From an uncultured Eisenbergiella sp. (GTDB taxonomy: Bacteria > Bacillota > Clostridia > Lachnospirales > Lachnospiraceae): a stretch of 35,634 bases of DNA. Below are positions 20,498-29,167 of the stretch, piece by piece. The translations under genes were made by a program, and so were the position numbers. The number at the start of each line of letters is the position of its first letter. Position 1 is the first letter of the stretch. Where the stretch lies: contig CANQTI010000002.1 of assembly GCA_947626725.1 (NCBI GenBank), positions 1 to 35,634 on the forward strand. Reading direction: 5' to 3'. The notes under the pieces are model-generated. The model worked only from the letters and a program-made list of their open reading frames with translations. It made no database searches and had not been told where the DNA came from.

Positions 20498-22659
20498 AGG
20501 ATTTTCGGCCGCTTTCGTACATAAAAAGACATGTGGTCTCTCTGATTCTGTTTTTTATCCTGATGACGGCGGGGCTGTATGTAGCGCTTTCCCTGCTGCA
20601 GACCTATACGGCACAGGTGACGATAGAATATGTTTATAACGGCGCAGACCAGGGACTTGCGCCGGACGGGACCAAGCTGGATACCTCGGAGATCTACTCC
20701 AGCGCGGTGATCAGCCGTGTGCTGGACAATCTGCATCTGGATCAGAAGGACCATCCCATCGACACCGTCCGCTCGGCGGTTCTGGTGGAGCAGGTAGAGG
20801 ACGAAGAGGTGGAGACCGTAAAGACGGCGCTGAACGAGGACGGTGAATCCTCCGATCTTCAGTCTACCAAATACACGATCAGTTATGTCGTGGACTGGAA
20901 GGATGGAAAACAGCTTCAGGAAATGGCCCAGTCCGTTTTGGATGAGATCCTGGACGTTTATTTCACCCTGTTTTCTGAAAAATATATCAATCAGTCCACC
21001 CTCGTCAACAGCATTTCCGGGCTGGAGAGGACAGGCTATGATTATATTGAGCAGGTGGAGCTGATCGAGACGGCGCTCGCATCCACGCTGGAACAGCTGG
21101 AAGCGCGGGCAGAGCTGGCGCCGGGGTTTTATTCCACGGAAACCGGTTATTCCTACAGCGATCTGGAGGGCGAGGTGCGGCTTTTGGACCGATCCCGGAT
21201 TACGCCGCTGCTGGCGTATATCCTGAATCATCAGGTCACGAAGGATAAAGGTGCTCTGCTGGCAAAGTACGGACAGCGTGTGAAGGATCAGGAATTCGGG
21301 CAGGAACGTTATGACATTCGGATCGAGGAAGTGGAGAATATTCTGGATGCTTACGTGGAGAAGCTGCGCGTGTCGAATAACACGGCACAGTCGGAAGTAA
21401 TAACAGGCTCGCGGGCGGGGCTTCTGGGCGGCAATGTGATCGGCGACGTGGAATATCCGGACTATCTGAATGCAGCCGGCCAGTGGCAGCCGTTCGATCA
21501 GACCACAGAGTATGAAATGCTTCTTCAGTCCTGGATCGATCTTTCCGACAGCTATGACAGTTCTGTGGTGGAAGCAGCCTATTGTCAGTATGTGATCGAT
21601 TGCTTCAGCGGCAACGACGAGGCGATTGAAACCTATCAGAGGAGCCCGGCCCGGGTTACGCTGCGCGGGGAGGAGGCCGGAGAGCGTCTGACGGCAGATA
21701 CGGCGGAGGGAGAAGATACAGCCGATACCGCGGAAAAAGCGGAAGAGACGGCCGGTGCAGGGGCGGAAACAGACGCGGGAGGCGGGGAAGCCGCTGCGGG
21801 CAGTCCGGTCTCTTACGGCGGCGCTGAGACGGTTTCCGTGGAGAAGATGGAACGGCTGCTCACCGGTGATTCAGACATTTATGTGGAGCTGCCGAAAACC
21901 TGTACGCCCGAGGATATTGCTTATGTGGAAGGGCAGATCGAGTCGATTCTGGTGAAGATGGATGAACTGTACGCGCAGATCGAAACGACCGGTTCGGAAT
22001 TCAATGATTACATTGGAGCGGAATATATCCGGATGCTTTCCAGCAATCATGTGATCGAGGGAATGAACCTTCCGCTGTATATGGCGGTGGGTGCGGTATT
22101 CTTCCTGGTGCTGGGCTGCTTTGGCGTGATCCTCCTGAGCAGAGTAGGAGATATGATCGAGTATCTTGCCTATACGGACCATCGTCTTCGGATGCCAAAC
22201 CGCGCTGCCTGCGACCGGTATATCGATCGCTGTAAAGAGCGGATCCTTCCCTCCGGCTTTGGTTGTATCTATCTGCAGATCGTCAATCAGAATGAAATCA
22301 ACCGGAAGCTGGGCCGCGAGATGGGTGATGAAGTTTTACGGATTTTTGCTGCAGGTGTCAGAGGTCTTTGCAGCCATGGGGAGGATTTTGCCGGTTATAA
22401 CGGCAGCGGACAGTTCATTGTCTTTTTGGTCGACGGCGGCGATGGAGAGATGGATCGGCTGAATACGGATCTTGAGATCCTTCTGACGGAGCGGTTGGCC
22501 GAAAAAGGTGTGACGCTTCAGTATTATATCGGGATATCGGAATCCCGGACGGATGGCCAGTATCGTATTCGCGGCCTGCTCACGCAGGCAATCGGGCGTA
22601 AGGCCATGTGTGAGGCGGGAATCCGCAGGAGCGGCCAAAACAGTGAGGACAGAGAATAA
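20494..22659 (+). CDS. Wzz-like co-polymerase fused to a degenerate GGDEF domain
   Basis: 721 residues. TM1 is at about 13-35, an extracytoplasmic domain at 36-525, TM2 at about 526-549, and a cytoplasmic C-terminal domain at 558-709. The C-terminal domain has the GGDEF fold pattern: YTDHRLRMPNRAACDRYI (usually DxLTGLPNR), INRKLGREMGDEVLRIFA (usually IND.yGH..GD..L), then YNGSGQFIVFL where the GGDEF box should be. GSGQF (637-641) lacks the acidic catalytic residues, so cyclase activity is unlikely; nucleotide sensing is possible. Residues about 395-443 are an Ala/Glu/Thr-rich insert. Paralogous to the preceding gene. It probably couples chain length to a nucleotide signal, which is inference. 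Confidence 0.72.
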   Translation: MKDFRPLSYIKRHVVSLILFFILMTAGLYVALSLLQTYTAQVTIEYVYNGADQGLAPDGTKLDTSEIYSSAVISRVLDNLHLDQKDHPIDTVRSAVLVEQVEDEEVETVKTALNEDGESSDLQSTKYTISYVVDWKDGKQLQEMAQSVLDEILDVYFTLFSEKYINQSTLVNSISGLERTGYDYIEQVELIETALASTLEQLEARAELAPGFYSTETGYSYSDLEGEVRLLDRSRITPLLAYILNHQVTKDKGALLAKYGQRVKDQEFGQERYDIRIEEVENILDAYVEKLRVSNNTAQSEVITGSRAGLLGGNVIGDVEYPDYLNAAGQWQPFDQTTEYEMLLQSWIDLSDSYDSSVVEAAYCQYVIDCFSGNDEAIETYQRSPARVTLRGEEAGERLTADTAEGEDTADTAEKAEETAGAGAETDAGGGEAAAGSPVSYGGAETVSVEKMERLLTGDSDIYVELPKTCTPEDIAYVEGQIESILVKMDELYAQIETTGSEFNDYIGAEYIRMLSSNHVIEGMNLPLYMAVGAVFFLVLGCFGVILLSRVGDMIEYLAYTDHRLRMPNRAACDRYIDRCKERILPSGFGCIYLQIVNQNEINRKLGREMGDEVLRIFAAGVRGLCSHGEDFAGYNGSGQFIVFLVDGGDGEMDRLNTDLEILLTERLAEKGVTLQYYIGISESRTDGQYRIRGLLTQAIGRKAMCEAGIRRSGQNSEDRE

Positions 22660-23941
22660 TCGCATTTTAATTGCAGTTTTTGTAGCGCTGACGGCTGTTT
22701 CCCATGCGGTCGGGTATGAGCATATGTTTTCTGTGTTCGGCCTGAATGTATATATTGCCATGCCCCTGATGGCTTTTATGGCGCTGCTGGGGCCTCTGGC
22801 CTTTCTGATTCAGCCGGATTTTGCCCGCATGAAACTGCTGTGGAGACAGCTCCTGATTTTGCTGGTGCCCATCCTTTTTCCGGCAATCTGGTCGCATGTG
22901 ATCTGGATTGTTGAACAGGCATCCTTCTCGGAGATCCGCAGGGGTTATGTGAGCATTGCCTATATGTTTTTCACCTACAGTGCAGCAGCCTCTTTCGTCT
23001 ATGCGGCGGGAGAGGACGGCGGCTGGCTGTATCTGGCATCCATGCTGCTGGCGAATTTCATTAAAATGATCACGGTTATCGCCGACGGTGGGGTCGGTCC
23101 TTTTGTGACCCAGTTTTTCCGGCTGATGGTGACCTTTGCATCGGACACCGGCCCGCTGATGGCCCAAATGGAATTGCAGGGTGTCACCTTCGGGCTGGGG
23201 ATTTATCTGCTCTGGTTTCTGATGGAGCCAAAGAAGATTCGGGAACATCCGGGGCTGTTTGCCGGGACGGTGTTCTTCTTCTTCCTTGGCCTGAAACGGA
23301 TGGCAGTGGTGGCCGTGCTTGTCACGGCGCCCCTATGTCTGCTCCTGTATCCGAAAAGTGAGCAGGAAAAAGGAAAGCGATTCCTGCTTCATGGCCTGGG
23401 TATTTTGCTCCCGGCAGCAGCTATCGCCTGTGTTGGCCTGATCTATTACGGGGCCTTTGAGGTTCTGGAGAAAATGGGCATCAGTACGAACGGTCGTGCC
23501 ATGATTTATCAGCAGTACCTTCCGTATATGGAGTTTTCTCCGTTTTTTTGGGGAAATGGGGCCGGCTGGGTGGACAATATGCGTCAGCTTTGGCAGCCGG
23601 AGGCGGAAAAAGAATTTGCCCTGGTGTTTCATACGCACAATGAATATTTGCGTATTTATCTGGAGTTGGGAATGATAGGCCTGGCCTGCTGGTGTCTGGC
23701 CAGATTCCATTTGCAGGCGGCCGCGGCCAAAAAGCTGCTGGGTCGGAAAGGTGCGCGTATTTGTGCGGCGGGGCTGATTTACCTGGGGATTAACTATTTG
23801 ATGGATATGCTTGGGATGAATGAGGGTGCAAACGTCCCGCTGGCCGTCCTCTTTCTTTCCTTTGGACTGACGCGGCGGGAGGAAGAAGAACGCCTGGCGA
23901 TGGAAGAGAAAAACAGGGAAAAGTGTGAATACGGCGGATGA
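22643..23941 (+). CDS. Wzy-like O-antigen/exopolysaccharide polymerase or ligase
   Basis: 432 residues with about ten or more hydrophobic segments. The hallmark is HTHNEYLRIYLELGMIGLACW near residue 330, the periplasmic-loop motif of the O-antigen ligase/polymerase superfamily. It would join lipid-linked repeat units outside the membrane. The ORF track begins at 22553, deep inside the previous gene. GTG 22643, with AGGAG about 11 nt upstream, begins the protein as VRTENNRILIAVFV and overlaps the previous gene by 17 nt. With wzx next door it fits a Wzx/Wzy-dependent locus. Ligase versus polymerase cannot be separated from sequence. Confidence 0.8.
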   Translation: MRTENNRILIAVFVALTAVSHAVGYEHMFSVFGLNVYIAMPLMAFMALLGPLAFLIQPDFARMKLLWRQLLILLVPILFPAIWSHVIWIVEQASFSEIRRGYVSIAYMFFTYSAAASFVYAAGEDGGWLYLASMLLANFIKMITVIADGGVGPFVTQFFRLMVTFASDTGPLMAQMELQGVTFGLGIYLLWFLMEPKKIREHPGLFAGTVFFFFLGLKRMAVVAVLVTAPLCLLLYPKSEQEKGKRFLLHGLGILLPAAAIACVGLIYYGAFEVLEKMGISTNGRAMIYQQYLPYMEFSPFFWGNGAGWVDNMRQLWQPEAEKEFALVFHTHNEYLRIYLELGMIGLACWCLARFHLQAAAAKKLLGRKGARICAAGLIYLGINYLMDMLGMNEGANVPLAVLFLSFGLTRREEEERLAMEEKNREKCEYGG

Positions 23942-23984
23942 GGGGGAAGGGAGAGCAAAAATCCGGGAAAGAAGGGAATGCGGA

Positions 23985-25415
23985 ATGGAAGGGCAGAAAA
24001 AAGTCATAAAGAATTATCTGTACAATGTATCTTATCAGATCCTGGCAATTCTCGTCCCACTGATTACGACCCCCTATGTTTCCCGGGTGCTGGGCGCGAC
24101 GGGTGTTGGGGATTACGCCTATACCAGCAGCATCGTATCTTATTTCGGTTTTGCTGCGGTATTGGGCACAGCGCCTTATGGACAGAGAGAGATCGCTTTT
24201 GTACAGGGCGATGCGGAGCACAGAAGCCGTGTTTTCTGGGAGGTTTTCTGGCTGCGGAGCAGCACGGTTCTGTTGATTGGCTGTGTGTATTGCGTTTTCC
24301 TTGCTTTTGCCAGAAGCTATCGCCTCTTGTATCTGATCCAGATCTGTACCGTAATCTCCTGGTTTTTGGATATCAGCTGGTTCTTTCAGGGGATGGAGGA
24401 GTTCAAAATCACTGTGCTGCGAAACTGCGCAGTGAAGCTGGTGAGCGTCGCGCTTATTTTTCTGTTGGTGCATTCAGACAGGGACGTATGGATCTATACG
24501 TGGATCTTATGCGGCTCCGCGCTGGCAGGCAATCTGACCATGTGGCCTTTTTTGAAGGAGAGACTGGTCAGGGTTTCCAGGAAGGACCTGCGGCCATTTC
24601 GGCATTGGAAAAGTTCGCTGGAGATGTTTCTTCCTCTGGTCAGTACGCAGATTTATCTGATTCTGGACCAGACGATGCTGGGGTCTATCGTGAATACGAC
24701 GCAGGTGGGATATTATACTCAGACCCAGAAAATCCTGCGGCTGGAATCCACAATGCTGTCTTCCCTGTCCACGGTGCTTCTGCCGCGGATGGCGGTGGTT
24801 CTGTCACAGGATAATCTGAAATTAGCCAGGCAGTATTATGAGAAAGCGGTGCGGTTCGGCGTGATGCTGAACCTGCCGATGACCGTGGGAACGATGCTTA
24901 CGGCGGGCTATATCATTCCTTTATTCTTCGGGGAAGGATATGCGCCCTGTATCCGTCTGCTGGGCATCTTCAGCATCCTTCTGATCACGCAGGGGATTGG
25001 CCAGATCGCAGGGACGATGCTGGTGGCCATGAGGCGGCAGAAGGAATATACGGCTTCGATCGTGATCGGATCGGTTATCAACCTGCTGTGCAACGGCATC
25101 CTGATTCCCAGACACGGTGCGCTGGGCGCGACGGTTTCGTCGGTGATTTCGGAAATCTGTATTGAATGGATGCAGTTTTATGCCATCCGGAGGGAATTTT
25201 CCTGGAAGGAGATCGGGAACGCATTTTCCGCCTACCTGTTTCCGGCAGCGGTTATGGGTTTGGCGGTTGCCGCGGCAAGGCATTTCCTGCCGGTAAGCGT
25301 ACAGTCCCTGTTCCTGCTGGTAATTCTGGCTGTGCTGGTATATGGCGTGTGTCTGATCCTGCGCAAAGATCCGATGCTGATAGGAATAGCGGGAAAACGA
25401 AAGGACATTGAATGA
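23985..25415 (+). CDS. Wzx-type polysaccharide repeat-unit flippase
   Basis: 476 residues with 12-14 predicted membrane helices. The N-terminus NYLYNVSYQILAILVPLITTPYVSRVLGATGVGDYAY is typical of Gram-positive Wzx (MOP superfamily, RfbX/CpsJ). It should flip undecaprenyl-diphosphate repeat units outward for the polymerase. ATG 23985 has GAAGGGA upstream; the GTG at 23925 in the ORF track would add a hydrophilic 20-residue leader and overlap the preceding stop. The stop overlaps the next start by 4 nt (ATGA). Confidence 0.9.
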   Translation: MEGQKKVIKNYLYNVSYQILAILVPLITTPYVSRVLGATGVGDYAYTSSIVSYFGFAAVLGTAPYGQREIAFVQGDAEHRSRVFWEVFWLRSSTVLLIGCVYCVFLAFARSYRLLYLIQICTVISWFLDISWFFQGMEEFKITVLRNCAVKLVSVALIFLLVHSDRDVWIYTWILCGSALAGNLTMWPFLKERLVRVSRKDLRPFRHWKSSLEMFLPLVSTQIYLILDQTMLGSIVNTTQVGYYTQTQKILRLESTMLSSLSTVLLPRMAVVLSQDNLKLARQYYEKAVRFGVMLNLPMTVGTMLTAGYIIPLFFGEGYAPCIRLLGIFSILLITQGIGQIAGTMLVAMRRQKEYTASIVIGSVINLLCNGILIPRHGALGATVSSVISEICIEWMQFYAIRREFSWKEIGNAFSAYLFPAAVMGLAVAAARHFLPVSVQSLFLLVILAVLVYGVCLILRKDPMLIGIAGKRKDIE

Positions 25416-26830
25416 TGGTAAAACAGCTGTTGTCTGCGATTCAGAAAGATCCGGACCGAATTGTTATGGAGGACGGCAGTCCGTGCAGTATGACCGCGGG
25501 GCAGTTCGAGGATGCGGTGCGGCGCTCGGCTTCCTTTTGGAACACATATTTTCTTTCAAAAGGACATCATGTGGGTATTGCCGCAGATAACAGTGTCATG
25601 TGGTTCGTCCAGGCGATGGGGATCATTGCATCCGGCAACGTGGCGGTCGCCTATAATTTCAATTATTCGGATGAAGATATGCTGGAACAGGCCGAACTGA
25701 CGGATACGGAGGTAATGCTCTGCGGAGAGGATGAGATAGGGGCGTTTGCGGCGTGCAGGAAACGAGTGCCTTTTCTGACATTTTCCGAGGCTTTCGGAGA
25801 TACGCCGGGAGAAGTGGAGGAACGAAAGCCGGATGATCTGGTGTTTCTGCTCTTTTCTTCCGGAACAGCGGGGGACGGCATAAAGGCCGTTATGCTTACG
25901 AATGGGAACATTACTGCCCAATGTCCGTATCTTCTGGCGACGCCTTCCGTCGGTGAGGGTGTATTGATACCGCATCCCATGTACCATATTGCCGGACTGA
26001 TGATCACTTACAGGCAGCTGATCCGCGGGGACCGGATCGTGGTGAGTACGCCCAAGGATATGCTGAGAGATATCCGAAGGTTCGGGCCTTCCAGTGTCTG
26101 CGGGGTCCCGGGGATGGTGCAAAGCGTGCTGAAGCGACCGGAACTGATGTACCGCGCGGACGGCAGTCAGAAACTTCGGAAGTTTTTCTGCAGTGGGGCC
26201 CTTCTGCAGAAAGAGGTGAGACAGGAACTGCATGAGCGTCATATCGAAATAGAGAATGTATATGGGATGACGGAAACCGCTGGGGCGGTCAGCTCCTATC
26301 CCTGCCGTGACGGCTCCTGCGGGATGCCGGAGCCGCAGAACGAAGTCCGGATTGAAAACGGAGAGATCTGGATACGCGGTGGGAACGTGATGCCGGGGTA
26401 TTACCATAACGATGAGGCGACGAAACGGATCCTGCGGAACGGCTGGCTGTGTACCGGGGATATGGGGCGATTGGATGAGGATGGATATTTGTATGTCACC
26501 GGGAGAAAGAAGAACGTGATCGTTCTTTCTAATGGCGAGAATGTATGTCCGGAGGAACTGGAAGAGAAGCTGTATCAGTGTCCGCAGATCACGGAATGCC
26601 GCGTGTACGGAGCCGACGACATGCTCTGTGCCCAGATATACAGTGCGGACAAAGAAACGGTATCTTCTGTGAAGGAGAGGGTGATCCGGGCCTGGGTAAG
26701 CCGACTGAACAGGGAACTGCCGACGACCCATCGAATCGTCAGATTAGATATCCGTGACACGGAATTGGAGAAAACAGCGACAGGGAAAATCAAGAGAACG
26801 CGAATGGAGGCGTGTGAAGAAAAGGTATGA
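25412..26830 (+). CDS. ANL-superfamily adenylate-forming ligase 1
   Basis: 472 residues. It has the core ANL motifs: A3 LFSSGTAGDGIKAVMLTN, A5 NVYGMTETAG, A7 GWLCTGDMG, A8 GRKKNVIVLSNGENVCPEELE and A10 KTATGKIKR with the catalytic Lys. Such enzymes adenylate a carboxylic acid and pass it to CoA or a carrier-protein thiol. It is shorter than many acyl-CoA synthetases. Position in a glycan operon near a dedicated carrier protein suggests acyl-carrier loading, as in DltA/DltC logic. The acid is not predictable. It is about half identical by eye to the next gene, so it is a tandem duplicate. Confidence 0.85.
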   Translation: MMVKQLLSAIQKDPDRIVMEDGSPCSMTAGQFEDAVRRSASFWNTYFLSKGHHVGIAADNSVMWFVQAMGIIASGNVAVAYNFNYSDEDMLEQAELTDTEVMLCGEDEIGAFAACRKRVPFLTFSEAFGDTPGEVEERKPDDLVFLLFSSGTAGDGIKAVMLTNGNITAQCPYLLATPSVGEGVLIPHPMYHIAGLMITYRQLIRGDRIVVSTPKDMLRDIRRFGPSSVCGVPGMVQSVLKRPELMYRADGSQKLRKFFCSGALLQKEVRQELHERHIEIENVYGMTETAGAVSSYPCRDGSCGMPEPQNEVRIENGEIWIRGGNVMPGYYHNDEATKRILRNGWLCTGDMGRLDEDGYLYVTGRKKNVIVLSNGENVCPEELEEKLYQCPQITECRVYGADDMLCAQIYSADKETVSSVKERVIRAWVSRLNRELPTTHRIVRLDIRDTELEKTATGKIKRTRMEACEEKV

Positions 26831-28236
26831 TCGAGTATTTATTCAGTCGTTTGGGGGGGGCGTATGGCGATGTAACCGTTCTGGAAGACAGTTTTGGCAA
26901 TTCTTTCAGCGGCGGGGCGCTGATGCGTGCAATCAGGAGATCTGCCGCTTTCTGGAAGGGTTATTTCGGTCCAGAAGAGCATCATGTGGGGATTCTGGCG
27001 GATAACAGCGCCTGGTGGTTTATACAGGCCATGGGCATCATCGCTTCCGGGAATGTGGCCGCGGCCGTCAACCCAAATTTGTCCAATGAGGATATTGCAG
27101 ATTACATTCGCCGTTCCGATACAGAGGTCCTTTTATGTGACGAAGGTATGGAAGAGGATTTGGGAAGGCTGGGCGGCGATGCAGAATTGAAAGGCAGAAT
27201 CCCGGTCTTTTCAGTAAAGCAGGCCATCGGAAAAGGGGAAATTGCTTCCGTAAAGAGGGAGCCGGAGGAGACGGTGCTTCTTCTGCCCTCATCCGGAACA
27301 GGCGGCCGGAGCAAGATTGTAGAACTGTCCGATAAGAATATGAGCGTTCGCGGATATGCCTCCGGGGAGGGTTACGGTTTTCGGAAGGAAGTTTTGACGC
27401 CGCTCCCCCTGTATCACGTGGGCGGTTTCACCGCAGTCTACCGCAAACTCATTCAGGGATACCAGGTTACGGTCAGCAGCCCCGCAGCGATGTGGAGAGA
27501 TATCGGCAATAAAATGGATTTAGCCGTGATTATGGTTCCTCAGATGCTTCAGTACCTTTTGCAGCATCCGGAGCTGCTGACGGATGAGAACGGCAGCAGG
27601 AGGGTATCAGAGGTATACTGTGCCGGCTCCATGGTTTTGCCGGGGATCTGGGAGGCCATGCAGAGGTGCCGGATCCGCCTGTATGTGCCCTACGGAATGA
27701 CGGAGACGGCAGGATCGGTATCGGGGGAGTATGGCGGTTCCCGGGAAGGGGCTTCCGGCTTTGTCTATCCTTTTAATGAGGTGCGGACCGAGAATGGGGA
27801 GATTCTGGTACGCGGTGATAATGTGATGAAAGGTTATTATAAAAATCCGGCGGATACGGAAGAAATTTTGAAAGATGGATGGCTCCATACAGGGGATGTT
27901 GGAAAGATAATCGATGGGTATGTCTATGTTTTTGGAAGAATGAAAAATATTATTATTTTGTCAAATGGCGAGAATGTAAGCCCGGAGGAATTGGAAAGCA
28001 GACTGTGCCGCTGTCCGTTCATTACAGAATGCCGTGTATATGGGCAGGAGGATATGCTCTGCGCCGAAATTTATACGAAAGGCGAAGAAGATGATTTCGC
28101 AGACAGGGAGCAGGGTATCCGCCGTTGGGTTCATCAGATGAACCGGGAATTGCCTATGACACACCGGATTCAGAGACTGGATATCAGGGATACGGAGCTG
28201 GAGAAAACATCAATGGGAAAAATCAGAAGAGCGTAA
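26827..28236 (+). CDS. ANL-superfamily adenylate-forming ligase 2
   Basis: 469 residues, a paralogue of ligase 1 along its full length (for example HHVGILADNSAWWFIQAMGI here and HHVGIAADNSVMWFVQAMGI there; TGDVGKI and NGENVSPEELE). A3 is LLPSSGTGGRSKIVELSD, in which the usual Thr-Thr-Gly has drifted. A10 KTSMGKIRR keeps the catalytic Lys. The differing A3 loop and substrate pocket suggest a second acid, or a heteromeric pair with ligase 1. The start overlaps the previous stop by 4 nt. It ends 11 nt before the second multi-hairpin repeat. Confidence 0.85.
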   Translation: MIEYLFSRLGGAYGDVTVLEDSFGNSFSGGALMRAIRRSAAFWKGYFGPEEHHVGILADNSAWWFIQAMGIIASGNVAAAVNPNLSNEDIADYIRRSDTEVLLCDEGMEEDLGRLGGDAELKGRIPVFSVKQAIGKGEIASVKREPEETVLLLPSSGTGGRSKIVELSDKNMSVRGYASGEGYGFRKEVLTPLPLYHVGGFTAVYRKLIQGYQVTVSSPAAMWRDIGNKMDLAVIMVPQMLQYLLQHPELLTDENGSRRVSEVYCAGSMVLPGIWEAMQRCRIRLYVPYGMTETAGSVSGEYGGSREGASGFVYPFNEVRTENGEILVRGDNVMKGYYKNPADTEEILKDGWLHTGDVGKIIDGYVYVFGRMKNIIILSNGENVSPEELESRLCRCPFITECRVYGQEDMLCAEIYTKGEEDDFADREQGIRRWVHQMNRELPMTHRIQRLDIRDTELEKTSMGKIRRA

Positions 28237-28247
28237 GCGGGGGAAAA

Positions 28248-28382
28248 GATTGAAAAATGAGCTTGATAGCTCATTTTTCAATCGGCAATTTGTGCCGGAG
28301 CGTCACAAATTGCCCTGATGGCAGATGAGAAATCGCATTCGCGAATTTCTCATCGCCCCGTCGCGTGAACGCTCCGGAATGG
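28248..28382 (+). repeat. Multi-hairpin intergenic repeat, copy 2 (inside the operon)
   Basis: Stem A: GATTGAAAAATGAGCT (28248-28263), loop TGAT, perfect complement 28268-28283 (16 bp). Stem B: GGCAATTTGTG (28284-28294) with CACAAATTGCC (28304-28314), 11 bp. Stem C: GATGAGAAAT (28324-28333) with ATTTCTCATC (28345-28354) and inner CGC/GCG. Tail ACGCTCCGGAATGG, the same as copy 1 apart from one inserted base. Stem bases differ from copy 1 but stay paired. It occupies almost all of the 154-nt gap between ligase 2 and the acyltransferase gene. Confidence 0.85.
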
Positions 28383-28390
28383 GGAAAAAC

Positions 28391-29167
28391 ATGGCATTAA
28401 TCAAACTGTCAGGCCTGGCAAAAAAAATGAATGATATGCGCAGGATGCTGCTTTACGGCCCTCGTTACAGCACGGAGTCCTATATCCGCCAGCTGCGGCG
28501 TCTGGGGGCCGACATCCATGAAAGTGTGAAAATGGTTTCTCCGGAGACGATTCTGATCGATCCGACGATGCCTTATCTGCTGCGGATCGGAAAGAACGTG
28601 TCCATAGCGGCCAACGTGACGATCCTGACCCATGACGCCGGCTGGCTGGTGATGAAGGCCGACGACGGCGTCGTGCGCGGTCACGTGGCGCCGGTTACGA
28701 TCGGAAACAACGTGTTTATCGGCATGTACAGCATCATTCTCTGCAATGTCACGATCTGTGACAATGTGATCATCAGCGCGGGCAGCGTGGTCACCTCCAG
28801 CCTTCGGGAGCCGGGAGTCTACGCAGGGAATCCGGCGAGACTGGTGATCCCCTATGACAGGTATCTGGCGCTTCGGGAGGGACGGCAGGTTCAGGAGGCT
28901 TATCGGGTGGCGAAAGCCTACTATGAAAGATACGGGAAAAAGCCTCCCCAGGAAATTTTTGGAGATTATTTCTGGATCTTTTATCCGAGGCGCGATATCG
29001 ACCGGATGCCGGAGGTTTTCAGCAGTCAGCTTAAGATAGAAGGGAATTATGAGGTATCCCGTCAGAAATTTATGGAATCGGAGCCGGATTTCGATGGGTA
29101 TGACGCGTTTTGGGACTGGTGTTTTGGTAGAATTGAGAAAAAAAGGAGCAAAAACGATGCGGGATGA
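28391..29167 (+). CDS. Left-handed beta-helix (hexapeptide) acyltransferase
   Basis: 258 residues. The central region has isoleucine-rich hexapeptide turns (IGKNVSIAANVTILTHDAGW, VTIGNNVFIGMYSIILCNVTICDNVIISAGSVVTSS, AGNPARLV) typical of CatB/NodL/WbbJ-like O-acetyltransferases, with His in THD as probable catalytic base. A C-terminal extension of about 80 residues (YPRRDIDRMPEVFSSQL onward) is unusual and could bind the carrier protein. It would acylate a sugar hydroxyl in the cytoplasm. ATG 28391 follows GGGGAAAAAC at the end of repeat copy 2; the ORF-track start at 28325 lies inside that repeat. It overlaps the carrier-protein gene by 11 nt. Confidence 0.85.
   Translation: MALIKLSGLAKKMNDMRRMLLYGPRYSTESYIRQLRRLGADIHESVKMVSPETILIDPTMPYLLRIGKNVSIAANVTILTHDAGWLVMKADDGVVRGHVAPVTIGNNVFIGMYSIILCNVTICDNVIISAGSVVTSSLREPGVYAGNPARLVIPYDRYLALREGRQVQEAYRVAKAYYERYGKKPPQEIFGDYFWIFYPRRDIDRMPEVFSSQLKIEGNYEVSRQKFMESEPDFDGYDAFWDWCFGRIEKKRSKNDAG

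Noticed and set aside
22553-22642. ORF-track extension of the Wzy-like protein
   Set aside because: These codons lie inside the GGDEF-like domain gene in another frame, are Arg/Cys-rich and lack a ribosome binding site.
25556-26731. 391-residue minus-strand ORF opposite ANL ligase 1
   Set aside because: Shadow of a strongly conserved plus-strand enzyme; no motif of its own.
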